A stretch of 64,000 bases of DNA, from NCBI GenBank assembly GCA_000769715.1, contig JROS01000009.1, forward strand, positions 51,420 to 115,419. Direction: 5' to 3'. The DNA comes from Desulfobulbus sp. Tol-SR (lineage in GTDB: Bacteria > Desulfobacterota > Desulfobulbia > Desulfobulbales > Desulfocapsaceae). The notes beneath the pieces are model-generated. The model worked only from the letters and a program-made list of their open reading frames with translations. It searched no databases and was not told the DNA's origin. Each line of letters opens with the position of its first letter. Within the stretch, counting starts at the first letter, position 1. Positions 45,228 through 54,336 of this stretch are shown here, in pieces. The position numbers were made by a program, and so were the translations under genes.

Positions 45228-47867
45228 GTGAGATCGGCAGAGAAAATATCAGCGAAGGAAAGGTTTGAGAGGTTTGTTTCCCTACAATCAAATAGCGTTT
45301 TTTACAGACTCACGCTGGCCTTTTCACTTTTGTTTCTGGGATCGCTCCTCGGTTTTGGCTTTCTCGGGTTATCCTCCGGTTTCCTCGATAGCGAAGAACT
45401 GCTGTACTGCCTGTTGGGGATACTCATAGTTTCTCTGGGAGCATATGCAATTCTCAAGCAGATTGCTCACAGCATTATGAATATAGAGGCAAAATTGACC
45501 GGAAAGTCAAATTCCGAATCCATCCTGTCCTGTCGGACCGGAGAGAGTGAACTCAGCAATATCGCCCGCTTGACAGAGGAGATGATTCGGAAGCTGGAAC
45601 AGATGCATACCGCCCTGTCCAGCCGGACCCTGGAAATGCAAGGAATCATGGATCTCAGTAGTTTCGATTTCCTGGATTCCGGGCCCCAGGCGTTAATTTC
45701 GATGGCGATGGAAAAGGCGATCGGCGCCACGGGAGCAATGGGGGGGGCTGTTTTGCTCTTTCCTGGAAAACACGATAAGGCTGAAGCGGTCTCCTGCATT
45801 TATCTAAGAGGCAAGGTCTTTTTACAAGATTTTCCAGGCTTGAAGGAACTTTCCCGCCGTATCGGAGAGCGCACACTTGCTAAACCACACGGACTTTTGT
45901 TTGGCAAAGAGGATCCTCTGTTCGACAAGGTCTTTTCACCGCGATGCAACAGTGTGGCAGCAGTCTCCTTCAACCTCGGGAGCGGCCAGAATGCGGTCGC
46001 AATTGTGACGGCCGGGTGCAACCAGGATTGGGACAGTGAAGTTTTGAACTTCCTCTCGGTAATGTTCCATACAATGAGCTGCAATGTCAGAATGAACGAA
46101 ATACGGGCGCGGAAGCAGGAGATGAGTAGGGAGCTCAACGCGGTTCTGACCATGTTGCGGGTTATTACCTCGGATCTGCATGAAACCGAACTCTTTTCAG
46201 TCATCGCCTCATCACTTTTTGATCTCTATCCTGCCCAATGGCTGGGGCTGGCGCTTCTGGATCCGCTCACTGGCGAATTGCGGCTTGAAAATAATATTCA
46301 TCGAAATACTGAAGGGATAGGACGGGTTGTCAAGCTGAACAGGGCCTCTTCGCTTTTTCAACGGGCGATAGATATGATGGGCCGACTGGATTGTGATGAG
46401 TTGGAAAGCAAACAAGGATATTTCGAGAAACAGATGTTTGCCAAGCTCGAGCTTCGGTCGTGCATGATCCATTGTCTCCATCTCAATGGTCGTATTCTTG
46501 GGGCGATTTGTCTCGGCGCCGAAAATGCATCCGCATTCGGGACACGGGATAAGAAATATTTTACGATGTCTGCCTCGGTAGCTGCGATTGCTCTTGAGCA
46601 GAACCGGCTCCTGGCAAAAGAAAAACGGAAAAGCAATGAATTGGAGATATTGAACCGGGTAGGAGTGGCATTGACATCGTCAGCCTTTGATATCAAGCGA
46701 GTGCTCCATCACATCCTCGAGATGGTGGTGAAGCTGATTGGGACCGAGGCGGGCCTGATCATGTTGCTTGACCGTGACGTTCTCACCGTTCAAGCGGCGA
46801 AGGGGGTAACAGGGGAAAATGTCGCAGGGCTGCAGGTCAACCTTGGGCAAGGTATCTGCGGATGGGTTGCGACAACCGGCGAAGTGCTGGTGAACCATGA
46901 TATTCAGGCATCGCCTCATCTGCTATCTGAAATTGATGCGAGAGCAGGCGTCACAACACGGAGCACCCTCTGTATCCCGATGATCAGTAATGGGAGGGTT
47001 ATCGGGGTATTGCAACTGATCAATAAAGTGGGAAAATTCAGTGATGATGATCTGCGGACGGTGAAGGCGGTATCTTCATCGACGGCGATCGCCCTTGAAA
47101 ATAATCGATTATATACCGAGACGTCGCGACTGGTTGAAAAAGAGCGTTTCATCAGAACTATTTTCCAAAAATATGTGCCAAAGGAAATCGTCAATAATAT
47201 TCTGGAAAAAGATGAGCATGAACAAATGGTTATAGGCGAGAGGAAAGTGATCACGGTCTTCGATATCGATATCAGAGGGTATTCCGAAATGTCGAAGAAT
47301 TCGGCAACCGAGGAGGTCGTCGAAATTTTGAATTACTTCTATATGAAGATGGGGAGTATCATTCTCCGCAACAAGGGCATGGTCGATAAATATCTCGGCG
47401 ATGGTTTTCTCGCTATTTTCGGGGCACCGCTAACCACCTCCAACCCGGCCCTCGACGCCGTATTCGCGGCGATCGAAATGATCAAGACCATTCATGAAGT
47501 GAGCAGGTTGTCGATTGAACGGTGCGGCATTCCGCTGAAGATCGGCATTAGCCTGAACACCGGTGAGGCCATTGTCGGCAATATTGGATTTGATCGCAAA
47601 ATGGAATACACGGCGATCGGTGATGTGGTCAACGAGACTTTCAGGATACAGGAACTGACACGACAGAAATCAGACCTGATTCTGATTGGAGAATCGACAT
47701 ACCAGTTGGTTAAACCGTTTGTACTGGCTCATCCCTGGGGTATGCGGGAAATCGATGACAATGGCTCGGCAATGATGGTGTACGAAGTAGTGGCAAGGAA
47801 AGACATTGATCATGCCCTTGTTTCCATGGCAGTAGAACAAGAGCTGACGATTCAAAGAATTCAGTGA
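45228..47867 (+). CDS. membrane GAF-domain class III adenylate/guanylate cyclase
   Basis: 879-aa sensor cyclase. Two transmembrane helices (about 27-49 and 58-77), a helical linker, about three GAF-type domains (roughly 140-300, 310-460, 475-625; the last is the clearest, with GQGICGWVATTGE) and a C-terminal class III cyclase (about 665-850). Catalytic features: FDIDIRGYSEMS and KYLGDGFLAIFG for the metal aspartates, YTAIGDVVN for the base-binding loop. GTG at 45228 follows AAGGCGG. Whether the product is cAMP or cGMP cannot be decided. Confidence 0.88.
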   Translation: MRSAEKISAKERFERFVSLQSNSVFYRLTLAFSLLFLGSLLGFGFLGLSSGFLDSEELLYCLLGILIVSLGAYAILKQIAHSIMNIEAKLTGKSNSESILSCRTGESELSNIARLTEEMIRKLEQMHTALSSRTLEMQGIMDLSSFDFLDSGPQALISMAMEKAIGATGAMGGAVLLFPGKHDKAEAVSCIYLRGKVFLQDFPGLKELSRRIGERTLAKPHGLLFGKEDPLFDKVFSPRCNSVAAVSFNLGSGQNAVAIVTAGCNQDWDSEVLNFLSVMFHTMSCNVRMNEIRARKQEMSRELNAVLTMLRVITSDLHETELFSVIASSLFDLYPAQWLGLALLDPLTGELRLENNIHRNTEGIGRVVKLNRASSLFQRAIDMMGRLDCDELESKQGYFEKQMFAKLELRSCMIHCLHLNGRILGAICLGAENASAFGTRDKKYFTMSASVAAIALEQNRLLAKEKRKSNELEILNRVGVALTSSAFDIKRVLHHILEMVVKLIGTEAGLIMLLDRDVLTVQAAKGVTGENVAGLQVNLGQGICGWVATTGEVLVNHDIQASPHLLSEIDARAGVTTRSTLCIPMISNGRVIGVLQLINKVGKFSDDDLRTVKAVSSSTAIALENNRLYTETSRLVEKERFIRTIFQKYVPKEIVNNILEKDEHEQMVIGERKVITVFDIDIRGYSEMSKNSATEEVVEILNYFYMKMGSIILRNKGMVDKYLGDGFLAIFGAPLTTSNPALDAVFAAIEMIKTIHEVSRLSIERCGIPLKIGISLNTGEAIVGNIGFDRKMEYTAIGDVVNETFRIQELTRQKSDLILIGESTYQLVKPFVLAHPWGMREIDDNGSAMMVYEVVARKDIDHALVSMAVEQELTIQRIQ

Positions 47868-48062
47868 ACCCTCATCGGATCAAGGTTGGCGATTAAAAAA
47901 AATCTGCATTGAAATCAAAATCAACGCGTTTCCGGAATGGTTCGGATAGTGCCAGGGGGGGCAAGTGAACATCCCTTCCTGCTGTTGAAAGTCATTCAAT
48001 GCAGATAAGCTGGAGGCTGATTCTGTTTACTTAACGTCAAAGGGGTTTTGGAGGTTACGGAT

Positions 48063-48290
48063 TCAATCCATTGCCAGATAGCTGTGCTGTTCCGTTATCA
48101 GTTCGTATCTTCCGTCAGTCAAAACATATGATCGATTGTATTGATCAGCGTAGGCGGTGATCAGTCGTCGCCCCTTGGGCATGTCATGAGAGGGAGGGAT
48201 CATGATGAACCCTTTCCCAATTTCCCTGAATCGCAGATTTTTCTCATTGATTTTTGACGCAGGCTGCAACTTCTCCATTTCTCTTTTCAT
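48063..48290 (-). CDS. small hypothetical protein
   Basis: 75-aa charged protein (MKREMEKLQPASKINEKN, then KGFIMIPPSHDMPKGRRL). No family recognised and only a weak A-rich ribosome site. It lies alone between two long signalling genes. It may be real, but the evidence is thin. Confidence 0.35.
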   Translation of the reverse strand: MKREMEKLQPASKINEKNLRFREIGKGFIMIPPSHDMPKGRRLITAYADQYNRSYVLTDGRYELITEQHSYLAMD

Positions 48291-48915
48291 GATTTTTTCT
48301 TGTATCTGTCATTTGGCTGTTTGATTTTCCAAATACAAACCTGTCGGAGTAGAAAGGTTTATCTCGATAAAGATCCAACCGACAACCCCGCGGTGCAGAG
48401 CTGGTCCCCCCCAACTCGAGTGTGTCGCTGAACTGGTACATCACTGCAATTGCAAAGGTCAAGCATATTGTGTGCCAGTGCGCCGATTCTATCGTCATCT
48501 GCAGAAAATATTCCCTTTCTTTCGATGGGTCATGGAAAATATACATGATATAACGGGAGGATAAGTATCGTGATAGCCAAAATGCAGGAACGGCGAGGAG
48601 AGGTGACATGGTAAACTCCGAACACCATCCGTCGGGAAATATGTTAACAAAGTAGTCATTTCTGGAGGAAACTGTGTAAACGAAGTATCCGTTGCTCGCT
48701 GGTGCAGTATGCGGTAGAGTCGTTCCAGCAAAAAAGACACACAAAAGGATTGAGTGCCGGGAAGGGAATTCGGAACACATGTTCCGCAGCCATCGATGAG
48801 ATGAGCTCTTTGATGGATTCACTCCAACCCCATATCGATTCAATACTGTAAAAGTGTTTCCTGCGGATACGTCCCGCCACGCCTGATGCCTTGTACACGT
48901 TAACTGAGTTTACAC
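48291..48915. other. 625-bp region without a supported gene
   Basis: Open frames occur on the minus strand (48244-48843 and 48656-49045), but their composition is Cys/Ser/His-rich and shadow-like and no domain is seen. It presumably carries the promoter for the sigma-54 activator gene at 48916. Confidence 0.5.
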
Positions 48916-50526
48916 ATGGTACCCGAACATTCTCACCCGCCCCTCGCTTCCAGGACGCATTTGTCTCTACTTCAGCAGCGATTGTCTCAAGTGGCCAACT
49001 CCTGGGCCATCGATGATTATCGCGCCTTCGTAACCTTTTATACACGGATGCTCCCGAAGCTGATGTCCGTCGAGCGTTGTACTATTTTCATCCTCGATAT
49101 CGAAAGCAGGAAGATCTGTTCAATCTTCGGTACTGGTCTGACCGAGCGGCAGATTGAACCACCGATGGATGGCAGTATTGTCGGAAGTGTTATCAGCTCG
49201 GGTAGAAGCCATATCGATAATTACCTCGAACTGCATGACGGCTTTCACCTCTTCATGGCTGAACAAACAGGTTTTACCTGTCGTAATATGCTCTGCTGTC
49301 CGATACGAAGCTTAAGCGGAAACGGGGTGACCGGTGCGGTACAACTGATCAATAAAAGCGGCGGCGCGCTTTTTGATGACGAGGACCTGCGGCAGTTGGA
49401 AGAAGCCGCTCATTATCTCTCCATTTCGATCGAATCAATCATCCTCAACCAGGAGATCCTCAGGATTGCAGGCTACTTGAACTGTGAGGTGGACAGACTG
49501 GGGCGGACGTCCGTCGGTGGTGCAATGCTGATTGCCGAGAGCCCTGCCATGCGCGAGGTTCTTGAACTTGTCCGGGTGGTCAGCAGCGCCCCGATCCACG
49601 TCCTGATCCAGGGAGAAAACGGGACGGGCAAGGAACTTGTGGCCAGGATGATCCATGAAAGTGGAGAGCGACGGTCGCGATCGTTTGTCCCGGTCAACTG
49701 TGCGTGTATCCCGGAGACCTTGATAGAAAGCGAGTTTTTCGGTCATGAGAAAGGAGCGTTTTCGGGAGCTGAGGTTGCGAGGAAGGGTCGTTTTGAGGAG
49801 GCCGACGGTGGAACATTGTTTCTTGATGAAATCGCGGAGATGCCGTTACAGATCCAGCCGAAATTCCTGAGAGCAATCCAGGAAGGTGAAGGAAACAGAC
49901 TGGGGAGCAACAGGATCATTTATTATGATGTGCGGCTGATCAGTGCGACCAACAAAGATCTCGCCGCCGAGGTAAAAAACGGAGCCTTCCGGGAGGACCT
50001 CTTTTTTCGTCTCTTTTCGGTCGAGATCCTCATCCCACCTCTCAGGCAACGCCGGGAGGATATCATCCCCCTCGCGTTCCATTTTCTCGAGCAGACACAA
50101 AAACGGTTCAAGAGGAAAGTGCTTGGGTTTTCAGAAGAACTCATTGATGCATTCGAACGGTACAGCTGGCCGGGAAATGTCCGGCAGCTGATGAAGGAAG
50201 TGGAGCGTCTTGTCGCCCTTACCCCCGACGGCAGCGTGATTCAACCCGGCAGCTGCTCGCGGGACCTCGTCACCTTCTGTGATAAGGTGCACAAGCAGCA
50301 CGAAGTGCAGGGGGATTGTTCAGGATTGGTCCTTGATGACCAGGTCAGGAAGGTGGAGATCGGTCTGATCGAAAAGGCCCTGAAGGAGGCCGGTGGCAAC
50401 AAGACAAAGGCGGCAGGGATGTTGCACATCTCGCGGCAGGGCCTGGACAAGAAGTTGAAGCGCTACAACCTGGATCGGTGGACGGGGAGAAAAAAGGTCA
50501 CGGACCCTGCTGAAGGGGCTTCGTGA
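48916..50526 (+). CDS. GAF-domain sigma-54-dependent transcriptional activator
   Basis: 536-aa enhancer-binding protein. GAF domain at about 25-185, AAA+ domain at about 210-430 with Walker A GENGTGKE, the sigma-54 contact loop as GAFSGA (a variant of GAFTGA), Walker B GGTLFLDEIAEM and arginine-finger region NGAFREDLFFRL, and a Fis-type HTH at the C-terminus (GGNKTKAAGMLHISRQGLDK). It activates sigma-54 promoters in response to a GAF ligand, possibly a cyclic nucleotide from the nearby cyclase. No clear ribosome site precedes the ATG. Confidence 0.9.
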   Translation: MVPEHSHPPLASRTHLSLLQQRLSQVANSWAIDDYRAFVTFYTRMLPKLMSVERCTIFILDIESRKICSIFGTGLTERQIEPPMDGSIVGSVISSGRSHIDNYLELHDGFHLFMAEQTGFTCRNMLCCPIRSLSGNGVTGAVQLINKSGGALFDDEDLRQLEEAAHYLSISIESIILNQEILRIAGYLNCEVDRLGRTSVGGAMLIAESPAMREVLELVRVVSSAPIHVLIQGENGTGKELVARMIHESGERRSRSFVPVNCACIPETLIESEFFGHEKGAFSGAEVARKGRFEEADGGTLFLDEIAEMPLQIQPKFLRAIQEGEGNRLGSNRIIYYDVRLISATNKDLAAEVKNGAFREDLFFRLFSVEILIPPLRQRREDIIPLAFHFLEQTQKRFKRKVLGFSEELIDAFERYSWPGNVRQLMKEVERLVALTPDGSVIQPGSCSRDLVTFCDKVHKQHEVQGDCSGLVLDDQVRKVEIGLIEKALKEAGGNKTKAAGMLHISRQGLDKKLKRYNLDRWTGRKKVTDPAEGAS

Positions 50527-50651
50527 GATCGGGCCGCAGCAACAAGCAAAAAACATGGTGTGATCTGGACCTTAGAGGGTTTTATATGTACATATTTATC
50601 TGAGCAGTACTCAAGGGGGCAAGATAAAATCTCTACACGTCAGAATCACCG

Positions 50652-51548
50652 ATGAATGGGAAAAAAAAGGCCGAGGTCATCCTTGTTGTTGATGACGATG
50701 ACTTGGTGCGGATGACACTCAGTGTCCTGATTTCCTCGCTGGGGTACCATTGCCTGGGGGCGAGCGACGGCATTGAAGCCATGCAGATACTGAAGGCAAC
50801 CGATATCGACCTCGTATTTTCCGATATTGTCATGCCGAATATGGACGGGCTGGAACTGTTGAAATATATCGTCGAAAATCACAAAGATACAGATGCGATT
50901 ATGGCGACTGGCTATTCCGAAAAGGCCACGTATGCGGATGTGATCAAGGCGGGCGCCCTGGATTTCATCAAGAAGCCGATCGATCAGGCTGAACTCGAGG
51001 CCAAACTGACACGGGCTTTCCGCGAGCGATCCCTGGTTCGACGGCTGGAGCAGTTATCGTTGATTGACAGCCTGACCTCTCTGTGGAACCGAAGGGCCTT
51101 CGATGAACGTTTCCCCGAGGAGGTGGAGCGGGCCAGCAGACAGAGGTATCAGATTTTCCTGGCGATCGTCGATATTGATAATTTCAAGGAATTCAACGAT
51201 ACGTATGGTCACCAGGAAGGTGATGGTGTCCTGGTGGCGCTTGCCGAAATATTTAGCGAATGCACCCGCAGCAGCGTCGATATGAGCTTTCGAATCGGCG
51301 GCGATGAATTTGCGGTTATACTCCCGCAAACCAATGCCGACCAGGCGACGGAAATCATCCAGCGGATCCTGTTGAAATTCATAGAGCGCAGTCTCGGGAA
51401 AACTACCCTCTCCATCGGGGTAGTTCCCTGTGTCAGGAACAGGGAACTACCGCTTGACGTTGACGAGCGGCAGATGCGGGAGAGAGGTGATCAGACCATG
51501 TATGAGGCAAAGAAAAAAGGCAAGAACTGCGTTGTCTGCAGACTGTGA
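50652..51548 (+). CDS. response regulator with GGDEF diguanylate cyclase domain
   Basis: 298-aa PleD/WspR-type protein. Receiver domain 1-~120 (VVDDDD, phosphoacceptor Asp in VFSDIVMPNMDG, KKPI), then a GGDEF domain with intact active site RIGGDEFAV and upstream DSLTSLWNRRAF. It should make cyclic-di-GMP when phosphorylated. The partner kinase is not in the window. It follows the sigma-54 activator after a 125-bp gap, so it probably has its own promoter. Confidence 0.92.
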   Translation: MNGKKKAEVILVVDDDDLVRMTLSVLISSLGYHCLGASDGIEAMQILKATDIDLVFSDIVMPNMDGLELLKYIVENHKDTDAIMATGYSEKATYADVIKAGALDFIKKPIDQAELEAKLTRAFRERSLVRRLEQLSLIDSLTSLWNRRAFDERFPEEVERASRQRYQIFLAIVDIDNFKEFNDTYGHQEGDGVLVALAEIFSECTRSSVDMSFRIGGDEFAVILPQTNADQATEIIQRILLKFIERSLGKTTLSIGVVPCVRNRELPLDVDERQMRERGDQTMYEAKKKGKNCVVCRL

Positions 51549-51564
51549 CTCCTCTCCGCAGTGA

Positions 51565-52998
51565 TCAGCATTTATTCAGTGCATCCTTGAAAAAGGAACG
51601 ATTCGGAGCAACGGGGTAATTGCCGTTGAAACAGGCCAGGCAGAAATCCTTGCTGCTCATTCCGGTCGCCTCGACGAGGCCGTCGAGACTGAGGTAATGC
51701 AGCGAATTCAGCCCGAGATGGTCGGCTATTTCCTTGATGCTCCTGTTGTTTGCGATAAGTTCCGTCGGCGAGGGAAAATCGATGCCATAGTAGCAGGCAT
51801 GTCGGATTGGGGGACAACTGACCGCCATATGGATCTCCTTGACCCCGGCCAGCTTCAAGGCCCGCACCCTGCTCTTGCCCGTAGTACCCCTGACAATCGA
51901 GTCCTCGACGATGATGATCCGCTTGCCTTTGAGGAAGGAGCGGACGGGATTGAGTTTGACCCGGACATTGAAATCACGCATCGACTGCGTTGGCTGGATG
52001 AAGGTGCGGCCGACGTAGTGGTTGCGGATCATCCCCATTTCGAGGGGAATGCCCGAGGCCTGGGAATAGCCGAGTGCGGCGTAGTTGCCGGAATCGGGGA
52101 AAGGCATGACGATATCGGCATCGATTCCGGCTTCTCTGGCCAGGATCTCCCCCATGCGTTTTCTCGTTTCGTAGACGTTGATGCCGAAGATATCGGAATC
52201 CGGCCGGGCGAAATACACCTGCTCGAAGATACAGAAATGGCTGTCCTGTCTGGGCCACGGGAAGAGGGAGAGAATCTCCTGGTTGGTGAAGATGAGCACC
52301 TCCCCCGGTTTGACATCACGGACATACTGGGCCTCGACCAGATCCAGGGCACAGGTTTCGGAGGCAACGATCCAACCGCCATTATTTAATTTGCCGAGAC
52401 AGAGGGGACGGAAACCGTCGGGGTCGCGAACGGCGACCATCGTATCCTGTGTCATCAGGAGCAGGGAATAGGCGCCCTTGAGGGCCGAGAACGTTTCCCA
52501 CAGGGCTTTTTCCAGGCCGAGATGGGCGGTTCTGGCCATCAGATGGAGGACCACCTCGCTGTCCATGGTCGTCTGGAAAATCGACCCCTGCTCCTCCAGT
52601 TTTTTCCTCAGTTCCAGAGAATTGACGAGGTTGCCGTTATGGGCGACGGCCAGTGTGGTGCCCTTGTGGGTCACCATCAACGGCTGGGCGTTGGTCAGGT
52701 TCGAGGCGCCGGTCGTGGAATAGCGGACATGGCCGATCGACATATGGCCTTCGAGTTGCTGCAGGCTGGTCTCGGTGAATATCTCGGGCACCAGGCCCAT
52801 GTTCTTGTGACATTTGACCCTGGTGCCGTCGGAGGTGACAATCCCTGCACTTTCCTGTCCCCGGTGCTGCAGGGCGTACAGCCCGAAATACGCCAGCTTG
52901 GACGAATCCTGATGGCCGAAAATCCCGCAGATGCCGCATTCGTGGGTGGGCCGTCCGGGGACGATGGGATGGACAAGGGGAGGGGTATACTGTAGCAT
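51565..52998 (-). CDS. purF: amidophosphoribosyltransferase
   Basis: 477-aa PurF, first committed step of purine synthesis (PRPP plus glutamine to phosphoribosylamine). A 20-residue propeptide precedes the N-terminal nucleophile Cys21 (CGICGIFGHQ); HRGQESAGIV and SIGHVRYSTTG belong to the glutaminase. The PRPP-binding loop is IIIVEDSIVRGTTG. Cysteines near the C-terminus (KDFCLACFNG) fit the Fe-S form found in Bacillus. AAGGT precedes the ATG at 52998; a much longer upstream frame is not family-like. It is divergent from selD. Confidence 0.95.
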   Translation of the reverse strand: MLQYTPPLVHPIVPGRPTHECGICGIFGHQDSSKLAYFGLYALQHRGQESAGIVTSDGTRVKCHKNMGLVPEIFTETSLQQLEGHMSIGHVRYSTTGASNLTNAQPLMVTHKGTTLAVAHNGNLVNSLELRKKLEEQGSIFQTTMDSEVVLHLMARTAHLGLEKALWETFSALKGAYSLLLMTQDTMVAVRDPDGFRPLCLGKLNNGGWIVASETCALDLVEAQYVRDVKPGEVLIFTNQEILSLFPWPRQDSHFCIFEQVYFARPDSDIFGINVYETRKRMGEILAREAGIDADIVMPFPDSGNYAALGYSQASGIPLEMGMIRNHYVGRTFIQPTQSMRDFNVRVKLNPVRSFLKGKRIIIVEDSIVRGTTGKSRVRALKLAGVKEIHMAVSCPPIRHACYYGIDFPSPTELIANNRSIKEIADHLGLNSLHYLSLDGLVEATGMSSKDFCLACFNGNYPVAPNRSFFKDALNKC

Positions 52999-53000
52999 GG

Positions 53001-53260
53001 CGGTACCTTCAGTGAACGTCTGAGATGTACAATCGGAGGGACGGGCGGTGCTGACACACCGTGTATTCGAGAATGCATAAACAACAAAGGCACAAAGAAT
53101 GTGCAATCTTTGTGCCGTCCTTTCGCAATCCAGTATAAAATGTTTATAATATGTCGCATTGAAATTCAATAAGAAAATTATCAGACCGGCATTTTTCGCT
53201 TGTTTCCCGGGTGGTGCGGAACAAACGGGAAGCGTCGTGGTTCGATAGAAGGTGGATATC
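53001..53260. promoter_or_regulatory. divergent promoter region of purF and selD with a leader hairpin
   Basis: 260-bp AT-rich gap. A 9-bp inverted repeat GGCACAAAG/CTTTGTGCC (53089-53116, 10-base loop) lies in the probable purF 5' leader. TATACT on the minus strand near 53132 is a possible purF -10, so the hairpin would be transcribed. It could act in attenuation or as an operator. Confidence 0.45.
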
Positions 53261-54322
53261 GTGGTACAACTGACAAGAATGGTCAAGGCAGCGGGCTGAG
53301 CTGCCAAGCTTGGCCCAGGGGACCTGAGCCAGATACTGTGCGGGATCAATCTGCCGCGTGACGCGAATCTGATCGTGGGGGCGGAAACTTCCGATGATGC
53401 CGGGGTCTACCGGCTCACCGACGAGATCGCCTTGATCCAGACCGTCGATTTCTTCACGCCGATCGTTGACGATCCCTTTCGCTTCGGCCAGATCACCGCC
53501 GCCAATGCCCTGAGCGATGTCTACGCGATGGGCGGCAGACCATTGCTGGCGATGAACATCCTTGCCTGCCCGGTCAAAACCATGGACCGCGCGGTCTTCC
53601 GCGAGATCATCCAGGGAGGCCTGAGCAAGATCGAGGAAGCGGGGGCGCTTTTGGTCGGCGGCCATTCGATCGAGGACGCGGAACTGAAGTATGGACTGTC
53701 GGTCACCGGCCTGGTGCATCCGGACAAGGTCCTGCTCAATGCCGGCGCCCGTCCCGGCGATGTCCTGCTCCTGACCAAGCCGATCGGAACCGGCATCCTG
53801 TCGACCGCCATCAAGGGAGGGCTGGCCGGAAGCGAAATCGAGGAACGGATCACCGAGGTGATGGTCACCCTCAATAAGCTGGCGGCGGAGGTGATGGATG
53901 ATATCCGTTCCCGGACGGGCATGGAGGATGCGGTACATGCCTGCACCGACATCACCGGTTTCGGCCTGCTGGGGCACCTCCATGAGATGCTGGAGGCCTC
54001 CGACGTCTCGGCGCGGCTGTTCGGCCGGCAGGTGCCGGTGCTGGATCGAACGGAGGAATTCGCCCGGATGGGGATCGTGCCTGCCGGCGCCCACTCCAAC
54101 CGCAAGCACTTTGGCCAGTGGATTGCCAATCGGACCGAGGCCTCTGCTGATCTGGAGGTGCGTCTCTCCGATCCGCAGACGTCCGGTGGCCTGTTGATCG
54201 CCGTGACGCCGGGTGCGGCGGAGGCGATTATTCGCGGGTTGGTGGAACGCGGGTATATACTTCCCTGCGCCGTGATCGGCGAGATCACGGCAGGGAACAG
54301 GGGCATGATCCACCTGGCTTGA
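53261..54322 (+). CDS. selD: selenide, water dikinase (SelD), itself a selenoprotein
   Basis: 353-aa SelD making selenophosphate from selenide and ATP. The active-site Cys/Sec position is encoded by UGA at 53297-53299 (VKAAG-U-AAKLGPGDL, residue 13), as in many selenoprotein-rich bacteria. Later motifs: SDDAGVYRL, TVDFFTPIVDDPF, ANALSDVYAMGG, GGHSIEDAE and TDITGFGLLGHL. The GTG at 53261 has AAGGTGG upstream; a GTG at 53252 is an alternative. A truncated start at 53375 would remove the catalytic residue. Confidence 0.92.
53297..53330 (+). promoter_or_regulatory. selenocysteine UGA codon and bSECIS-like hairpin in selD
   Basis: UGA at 53297-53299, 12 bases, then stem GGCCCAGG/CCTGAGCC (53312-53330, one C-A mismatch) with loop GGA, 21-23 bases after the UGA, the same distance as in mvhD. 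Confidence 0.65.
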
Positions 54323-54336
54323 CGGTCCGGCGGCGA

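Noticed and set aside
48244..48843. 199-codon minus-strand frame with a segment HWHTICLTF faintly like the hdrCB C-terminus (GHWHTLHLW)
   Set aside because: Only about ten residues look alike and the remainder has no CCG motifs or ribosome site, so a remnant cannot be supported.
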